Shown here: one piece after another, positions 15,989 to 20,595 of the stretch
Layout of the letters: every line of letters starts with the position of its first letter
Position numbering within the stretch: position 1 is the first letter of the stretch
Assembly: GCA_014804185.1 (NCBI GenBank)
Contig: JAAVAG010000103.1
Span: forward strand, 1 to 20,595
DNA: 20,595 bases
Direction of reading: 5' to 3'
DNA from: Lachnospiraceae bacterium
Lineage (GTDB): Bacteria > Bacillota > Clostridia > Lachnospirales > Lachnospiraceae
Made by a program: the position numbers and the translations under genes
The notes under the pieces: generated by a model
Told to the model about the DNA's origin: nothing
Database searches by the model: none
Seen by the model: the letters and a program-made list of their open reading frames with translations, nothing else

Positions 15989-17858
15989 AAAACAGAAAAA
16001 AGAAAAGCAGGGCGGCAGGAGGCGGATGAGTATCGGCAGGGCATGCCGTCTGACCATGCGGGGCAGCCGTATGCTATGGAAAGAGACCCCGGGCTATACG
16101 GCGCTGATGTATGTGACGCCCGTGCTGAGAAAGATTGCGGATTATTGGGGGATTTTCTTTACAGCCAGGCTGCTGGACGAGATCCTGGGAGCCAGGACGC
16201 TGCAGGGGCTTGTGGGCTATGCGGGGCTTCTGCTGCTGGGCGGTCATCTTCTGCGTTATATCATCACCCTGCTGGAGAGTGTGATCAGCCAGAAAGGCTT
16301 TATCTTTTGCCAGCAGACCCGAATGATCTTTGCCAAAAAAGTGATGGAGATGGACTACAGTTCTCTGGAGGCGGAAGATACCCATATGCTGTATAAGAGG
16401 GTGGAGAGGGAGACTTACAACGACGGAAAAAACCTGCAGCTGCTGCGGTATACGATGCCGCAGATTGTCGGCGAACTGGTATCCGTTGGCCTGTCAGTGG
16501 CCCTGGTATGGGAGTTTTTGCGGACCATGTCGTCCAGCGGAATCTGGCTGATCGTTTTTGCGGCGCTGGTTTTGGGGGGAATGTGGGTTTCCTCACTGTG
16601 CAATGCGGCTGTGAACAGGTATTGGATCAAATGCAACAATAAAATCAGCGAAGACTGCCTGCAGAGAGACGGTTATGTGCAGTATTTTGAGCAGTATGAG
16701 AGGGGAAAGGAGATCCGCATCTTCCGGCTGGGCAGGATGATGATCCAAAAGCTGATGGAGTCCTACCGCGTGATCGACGCCGCTCTGGACGAACGGCTGG
16801 CAAAGGTGCTTCCCGCGCAGTGGATCGGGCGGATCACCCAGGAGTCCGTCAATGTTGTGGTGTGGTGCGTGACAGCCACAGCGGCGCTGCAGGGCAGGAT
16901 CACACTGGGCGGTATGACCCAGTATACTTCCAGTCTAAACCGAATGGTGACGAGTATCACCGCCCTGTGGGGATATGGCATCGAACTGTGGTACAACGCC
17001 GAGTATCTGGAACGCTATTTTGAGTTTATGGATACGCCCTGCCGGATGCGCAGCGGGTGCATCCCGGTGGAAAAACGGGCGGATATGGAATATACGGTGG
17101 TTTTCGACCATGTATCTTTCCGTTATCCCGGCAGCGAAAGTTACGCCCTGCGGGATGTCAGTATAAAATTTAAGGCCGGTGAGAAAATGGCGGTGGTGGG
17201 AATGAACGGAAGCGGCAAGACCACATTTATCAAGCTTTTGTGCCGTCTGTACGATCCCACCGAGGGAACCATCTATCTGAACGGTATTGACATCCGGAGA
17301 TACCAGTACGATGAGTACCTTAGTCTGTTTTCCGTGGTGTTTCAGGATTTTAAGCTGTTTTCTTTCGGGCTGGGGGAGAATATTGCCGTAGACAGGGAGT
17401 ACGAGGAAGAAGCGGTTCTGAAAGCGGCGCAGAAAGCGGGTCTTTCCGAATTTGTGGAGAAACAGAAACACGGCCTGTCCGCCGTGCTGTATAAGGATTT
17501 CGACAAGGAGGGACTGGAAGTTTCCGGCGGTGAGGCGCAGAAGATCGCCCTGGCCAGGGCCGTCTGCAAGGGCGCGCCCTTTGTGCTGCTGGACGAGCCC
17601 ACCGCGGCGCTGGATCCTCTGGCGGAGTACGAAATCTACAGCCGGTTTAACGATCTGGTGGCGGACCGGACCACTGTCTTTATCTCCCACCGCATGTCCT
17701 CCTGCCGGTTCTGCGGCGACATTGCCGTGTTCCACGAGGGCAGGCTGATCCAGCGGGGCAGCCACGAGCAGCTGATGCAGGAGACAGGTGGAAAGTACTA
17801 TGAACTCTGGACGGCACAGGCGCAGTATTACCGGAAAGATGCCGCGATTGGGGGATGA
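15975..17858 (+). CDS. ABC exporter half-transporter 2 (membrane plus ATPase)
   Basis: A 627-residue half-transporter similar in layout to its upstream neighbour. It has a Lys/Arg-rich start, a membrane domain (about 42-335) and a nucleotide-binding domain (374-615). The latter has Walker A GMNGSGKTT (409-417), Gln457 in VFQD, signature VSGGE (516-520), Walker B FVLLDE (536-541) and His572 in ISHRMS. Both partners end in a related aromatic segment (LWTAQAQYYR here, LFQVQSHYYQ in the first). The ATG lies inside the preceding gene and has GGAGG about 10 bases upstream. Both ATP sites seem intact in both subunits, unlike heterodimers with one degenerate site. It is the last gene of the long operon. 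Confidence 0.94.
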   Translation: MSANRKQKKEKQGGRRRMSIGRACRLTMRGSRMLWKETPGYTALMYVTPVLRKIADYWGIFFTARLLDEILGARTLQGLVGYAGLLLLGGHLLRYIITLLESVISQKGFIFCQQTRMIFAKKVMEMDYSSLEAEDTHMLYKRVERETYNDGKNLQLLRYTMPQIVGELVSVGLSVALVWEFLRTMSSSGIWLIVFAALVLGGMWVSSLCNAAVNRYWIKCNNKISEDCLQRDGYVQYFEQYERGKEIRIFRLGRMMIQKLMESYRVIDAALDERLAKVLPAQWIGRITQESVNVVVWCVTATAALQGRITLGGMTQYTSSLNRMVTSITALWGYGIELWYNAEYLERYFEFMDTPCRMRSGCIPVEKRADMEYTVVFDHVSFRYPGSESYALRDVSIKFKAGEKMAVVGMNGSGKTTFIKLLCRLYDPTEGTIYLNGIDIRRYQYDEYLSLFSVVFQDFKLFSFGLGENIAVDREYEEEAVLKAAQKAGLSEFVEKQKHGLSAVLYKDFDKEGLEVSGGEAQKIALARAVCKGAPFVLLDEPTAALDPLAEYEIYSRFNDLVADRTTVFISHRMSSCRFCGDIAVFHEGRLIQRGSHEQLMQETGGKYYELWTAQAQYYRKDAAIGG

Positions 17859-17883
17859 CAAACCGGCGAAAACACGGTAGAAT
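17855..17883 (+). promoter_or_regulatory. Promoter of the GH109-like gene
   Basis: ATGACA at 17855-17860 (overlapping the ABC stop codon) and TAGAAT at 17878-17883 are 17 bases apart. Each box differs from consensus at one position. Transcription should start near 17890, just before the hairpin at 17900-17938. Confidence 0.65.
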
Positions 17884-17899
17884 AAATCCGTAAAGAAAG

Positions 17900-17938
17900 C
17901 ATGGACAGGAACATGGACAGTACATGTTCCTGTCTATG
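17900..17938. promoter_or_regulatory. Leader hairpin upstream of the GH109-like gene
   Basis: GACAGGAACATG (17904-17915) pairs perfectly with CATGTTCCTGTC (17923-17934) over a 7-base loop. The stem extends outward to 16 pairs with one G-T wobble. It lies roughly +10 to +48 from the predicted start and ends 6 bases before the GGAGG Shine-Dalgarno. There is no U-run. It may be a repressor operator or an RNA stem that affects translation. Confidence 0.6.
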
Positions 17939-17960
17939 GATACGGAGGCGGAAATACACG

Positions 17961-19163
17961 ATGAAAGAGATCAAGGTTGGGGTTATCGGACTGGGCGCGA
18001 GAGGAATCGAACTGCTGCGCAACGTAGTGCTGGCGCAGGGGGAACAGGTTACGGCAGTGTGCGACGTCTACGAAGACAGAGCGCGGGCGGGAGCGGAGGC
18101 CGTGCGGGCGGCGGGACAGGCAGAGCCCGCGGTATATCTGGATTATCATGAGGTAATCCGGGATGAGAATGTAAATGCAGTGATTATTGCCACAGCCTGG
18201 GAGAGCCATGTGGAGATCGCGCTGGCGGCTATGCATGCTGGCAGGGCGGCGGCTATGGAAGTGGGCGGCGCGTACCGCTTAAGGGACTGCTATGATCTGG
18301 TGGAGACATGGGAAAAGACAGGCACACCTTTTATGTTTCTGGAGAACTGCTGTTTCGGCAGGCGGGAACTGATGGTGCTGAACATGGTGCGCCAGGGACT
18401 CTTTGGCCAGGTGGTACACTGTGCGGGCGGATATCAGCATGATCTGCGCTACGAGATCACGTACGGACGGGAAAACCGGCACTACCGGCTGCGCAATTAC
18501 CTGAGCCGCAACTGCGAGAATTACCCCACTCATGACCTGGGTCCCATTGCCAAGGTGCTGGACATCAACCATGGCAACCGTATGCTGACGCTGACCTCCA
18601 CGGCGTCCAGGGCCGCCGGGCTTTCGGATTATGTGCAGGCGAATAAGCCGGAGGATACCTTTTTGCAGGGCCGCGCTTTCGCCCAGGGAGATATCGTGAC
18701 CACGGTGATCCGGTGCGCCCGGGGGGAGACCATCGCCCTGACGCTGGATACCACACTGCCCAGATATTACAGCCGCAATTTCACCGTTCGCGGAACAAAG
18801 GGTATGTATGAGGAGGCCACGGATTCTGTCTTTCTGGACAGACCGGAAGACCGGAAGCATGATTTTGACTGGCGCAGGGTCTGCAGCGGCAATGCGGAAA
18901 AATATCAGGAGGAGTACGATCATCCCATCTGGAAAAAGTATATCGAGGAGGGCGTCCGGGGCGGCCATGACGGAATGGACTGGCTGGAATTTCAGGTCTT
19001 CTTCCAGAATCTCCGGGAGAATAAGCCCATGCCGGTGGATGTGTACGATGCGGCAAGCTGGATGGCGGTGACGGCGCTTTCCGAGATGTCCGTGGCAAGA
19101 GGTGGAGCGCCTGTGGATATTCCCGATTTTACGGGCGGGAAATGGCATATGGAACTGGTGTAG
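17961..19163 (+). CDS. Gfo/Idh/MocA-family protein, GH109-like
   Basis: A 400-residue NAD(P)-binding protein. The N-terminal Rossmann fold starts with VGVIGLGARG (6-15), and the usual EKP motif is replaced by EVGG (100-103). Segments ENCCFGRRELMVLN (128-141), GGYQHDLR (156-163) and NYPTHDLGP (187-195) match my recollection of GH109 enzymes. Those use NAD to cleave alpha-N-acetylgalactosaminides by an oxidation-elimination route, in mucin or blood-group glycan breakdown. There is no signal peptide, so it would act on imported sugars or related cytoplasmic glycosides. The frame extends to 17901, but that start lies inside the leader hairpin. The ATG at 17961 has GGAGG 12 bases upstream and directly precedes the Rossmann strand. 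Substrate is not proven by sequence. Confidence 0.88.
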   Translation: MKEIKVGVIGLGARGIELLRNVVLAQGEQVTAVCDVYEDRARAGAEAVRAAGQAEPAVYLDYHEVIRDENVNAVIIATAWESHVEIALAAMHAGRAAAMEVGGAYRLRDCYDLVETWEKTGTPFMFLENCCFGRRELMVLNMVRQGLFGQVVHCAGGYQHDLRYEITYGRENRHYRLRNYLSRNCENYPTHDLGPIAKVLDINHGNRMLTLTSTASRAAGLSDYVQANKPEDTFLQGRAFAQGDIVTTVIRCARGETIALTLDTTLPRYYSRNFTVRGTKGMYEEATDSVFLDRPEDRKHDFDWRRVCSGNAEKYQEEYDHPIWKKYIEEGVRGGHDGMDWLEFQVFFQNLRENKPMPVDVYDAASWMAVTALSEMSVARGGAPVDIPDFTGGKWHMELV

Positions 19164-19178
19164 GGCCGTCGCTTGTGT

Positions 19179-19207
19179 TTGACAGAAAGGGAAAAATGCT
19201 CTAAGAT
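19179..19207 (+). promoter_or_regulatory. Promoter of the short-chain dehydrogenase gene
   Basis: A perfect TTGACA at 19179-19184 and TAAGAT at 19202-19207 with a 17-base spacer, starting 15 bases after the GH109-like stop. The dehydrogenase therefore probably has its own transcript. Confidence 0.7.
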
Positions 19208-19232
19208 GGTAAGCAGAAAACAAGAAAGCTTT

Positions 19233-19265
19233 CACGGAAAAATTTCCTGAGAAAAATTTTCCGTG
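19233..19265. promoter_or_regulatory. Leader hairpin upstream of the short-chain dehydrogenase
   Basis: CACGGAAAA (19233-19241) pairs with TTTTCCGTG (19257-19265). After one mismatch three more A-T pairs close the stem over a short loop. It lies inside the predicted leader and ends 4 bases before the AAGGAGG Shine-Dalgarno, a position very like that of the hairpin before the GH109-like gene. Confidence 0.5.
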
Positions 19266-19288
19266 GCAAAAAGGAGGTATTCAGTGAA

Positions 19289-20038
19289 ATGGAGTTATTA
19301 AAAGGAAAGACCGCTATGGTGACCGGCGGAACAAGAGGAATCGGATACGCGATTGTAAAACTGTATCTGGAGAACGGCGCTTCCGTGGCGCTGTGCGGTT
19401 CCAGACAGGAGACGGTGGACAAGGCGCTGGCGCAGCTGAAAGCCGAGAATCCGGATTACAGGGTGATCGGACTGTGTCCGGATATTCAGGATGCGGACGA
19501 GATGGCAAAAGCGATTGAAACCGTAAAAGAGACGTTTGGCAGTTTTGACATCATGGTGAATAATGCAGGCGTTTCCGCCAGAGACAGTCTGTACGCATAT
19601 AAACCGGAGGACTTTGCAAAGACGATGGATCTGAATGTGAAAGCCGTATTTATATGTGCGCAGGCGGCTGCCAGAGTGATGAAAGAGCAGGGCGGCGGTG
19701 TGATTATCAATACCAGTTCCATGGTAAGTATATACGGACAGCCTGCCGGAGTGGCCTATCCCGCATCCAAATTTGCGGTAAACGGCCTGACCAAATCCCT
19801 GGCCAGAGAACTTGGCAGGGACAATATCCGCGTCAATGCGGTGGCGCCCGGCGTGACCAGGACGGATATGGTGGCGGCGCTGCCTGAGGAGGCCATCAAG
19901 CCCATCGTGGCAGGAATCCCTCTCGGACGTGTGGGTGAGCCTGAGGATGTGGCGAACGCATTCCTGTTCCTGGCAAGCGATATGGCAAGCTATGTGACAG
20001 GGGAGATCCTGTCCGTGGACGGCGCGGCTAGGACGTAA
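19289..20038 (+). CDS. Short-chain dehydrogenase/reductase (FabG-like SDR)
   Basis: A 249-residue classical SDR of normal length. The cofactor loop is TGGTRGIG (12-19), NNAG is at 91-94, and the catalytic set is Asn118, Ser143 or Ser144, Tyr157 and Lys161 in YPASK. The ending YVTGEILSVDGA (235-246) is typical. It should reduce or oxidise a carbonyl/alcohol with NAD(P)H in the cytoplasm. FabG activity is possible, but no fatty-acid genes are nearby, and the GH109-like neighbour would also fit a sugar or polyol substrate. The ATG has AAGGAGG 12 bases upstream, a rather long spacing. Annotation as a generic SDR is safest. Confidence 0.93.
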   Translation: MELLKGKTAMVTGGTRGIGYAIVKLYLENGASVALCGSRQETVDKALAQLKAENPDYRVIGLCPDIQDADEMAKAIETVKETFGSFDIMVNNAGVSARDSLYAYKPEDFAKTMDLNVKAVFICAQAAARVMKEQGGGVIINTSSMVSIYGQPAGVAYPASKFAVNGLTKSLARELGRDNIRVNAVAPGVTRTDMVAALPEEAIKPIVAGIPLGRVGEPEDVANAFLFLASDMASYVTGEILSVDGAART

Positions 20039-20056
20039 TCTGTAGACAGATTTATT
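20037..20056 (+). terminator. Weak terminator-like stem after the SDR gene
   Basis: AATCTG (20037-20042) pairs with CAGATT (20047-20052) over a 4-base loop and is followed by TATTT. The stem overlaps the stop codon and is short and AT-rich, so this is only a weak candidate. Confidence 0.25.
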
Positions 20057-20070
20057 TCTGCGGGCAATGA

Positions 20071-20562
20071 GTGAAACGGTCGTGCAAAGCGGAAATCGCG
20101 CGGATGGTGGGATTTTTGAATGCCGGCCGTTTCAAAAATGGCATTGAAAGCCTGCAGATGATGACATATGAGTTCAAACGAGAAGGGGTCGTAGAAAATC
20201 TATACCGGTTCATGGGAACAAAAGAAAAGAGTATCTTCCTCATGCGGCCACAGTTAATGAATATTTTGAGAGGCTAAATCCGGAAGAACTGCAAAAAGTA
20301 CAGCAGAAGCAGGTCTACGGACTGATCTGCAGCAAAGCATTTTATGATGCCGGTTTTCAGAAAAAGTGGTTTGTGATCGCAGACGGGATACAGACTTGTT
20401 CCGGGAAACGGAAACTCAATGATGGATGCCTGGAACGCCACTACAATAAAGGTACTGAGGAAGAGTCCGTAAATTACCACTGCGATGAAGAATCATTACC
20501 TGATGACGCAGATATTAGACATGGTGAAGCAGCTGTATGAAATGAAGAGGAGGATAACATGA
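20071..20562 (+). pseudogene. Decayed transposase remnant (frameshifted and internally deleted)
   Basis: Three pieces of one transposase-like protein lie in order. Piece one (20071 to about 20240) contains NAGRFKNGIESLQMMTYEFK. After a shift of frame, piece two (about 20238-20483) continues with HAATVNEYFERLNPEEL, then KKWFVIADGIQTCSGKRKLN and LERHYNKGTEEE. It then breaks off, and piece three (20485-20562) reads MKNHYLMTQILDMVKQLYEM, which resembles the C-terminal end of such enzymes. The catalytic middle region is therefore missing. From memory the family is one of the unclassified (ISNCY-type) transposases found in Clostridia. No terminal inverted repeats or target duplications were recognised. 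It cannot encode an active enzyme. Confidence 0.75.
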
Positions 20563-20595
20563 AAACGATAAAGCAGATGAGGAAAGTATTATGCG
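20559..20595 (+). CDS. Start of a gene running off the window (partial)
   Basis: The ATG at 20559 has AGGAGG 5 bases upstream and overlaps the stop of the transposase remnant in an ATGA. Twelve codons are visible, reading MKTIKQMRKVLC. A basic start like this could begin a signal peptide or membrane segment, but too little is present for any family call. The good ribosome binding site is the only support. Confidence 0.4.
   Translation, partial: MKTIKQMRKVLC

Noticed and set aside
17901..17960. Longer N-terminus for the GH109-like protein
   Set aside because: The extra 20 residues are encoded by the palindromic leader; the ATG at 17961 fits the family start and has its own GGAGG.
18279..19235. 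A 318-codon minus-strand reading frame opposite the GH109-like gene
   Set aside because: It is explained by the antisense of a well-recognised gene; no motif supports it.
1..20595. CRISPR arrays, tRNA or rRNA genes, prophage genes
   Set aside because: No regularly spaced repeats, tRNA-like cloverleaf sequence, rRNA segments or phage structural genes were seen by eye; a program search could still find a short RNA gene.

Overview
The window reads as the chromosome of a Gram-positive gut Clostridium, most likely a Lachnospiraceae member. This rests on strong Shine-Dalgarno sites, sigma-A-type promoters with 17-bp spacers, and a gene set typical of that group: DUF1540, C_GCAxxG_C_C, DUF4349 lipoprotein, LytTR/GHKL two-component pair, heterodimeric ABC exporter and a GH109-like oxidoreductase. 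No genus or species can be read from the sequence. No tRNA, rRNA, CRISPR array or intact mobile element was found.

Left part (1-2050). A SEC-C metal-binding protein and a C_GCAxxG_C_C cysteine protein overlap by ATGA and form a small operon. Facing them on the minus strand is nagB (glucosamine-6-phosphate deaminase), full length but interrupted by one in-frame amber codon at codon 129, just before the catalytic GHIGFNEP segment.

First plus-strand operon (2055-7897). A promoter divergent from that of nagB drives a stand-alone FakA-middle-domain-like protein, a 588-residue membrane protein with two YcxB-like modules, a DUF4349 lipoprotein, thrS and a DUF1540 protein. It ends in a clear intrinsic terminator, followed by a second long hairpin.

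Second operon (7978-17858). A good promoter precedes a LytTR response regulator, a GHKL histidine kinase with no membrane sensor, a MoxR AAA+ ATPase, a DUF58 protein, a membrane transglutaminase with a DUF4129-like tail, a 25-codon basic micro-ORF, and two overlapping ABC exporter half-transporters. Spacing suggests one transcript of nearly 10 kb: a regulatory pair, a MoxR/DUF58/transglutaminase envelope module and an exporter. This is the best candidate here for an uncharacterised functional system. The linkage is inferred from spacing and direction only.

Right part (17855-20595). A GH109-like Gfo/Idh/MocA protein and a short-chain dehydrogenase each have their own promoter and a hairpin leader placed just before the Shine-Dalgarno. 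After them comes a decayed transposase (frameshift plus internal deletion). A new reading frame with a good ribosome binding site runs off the window end.
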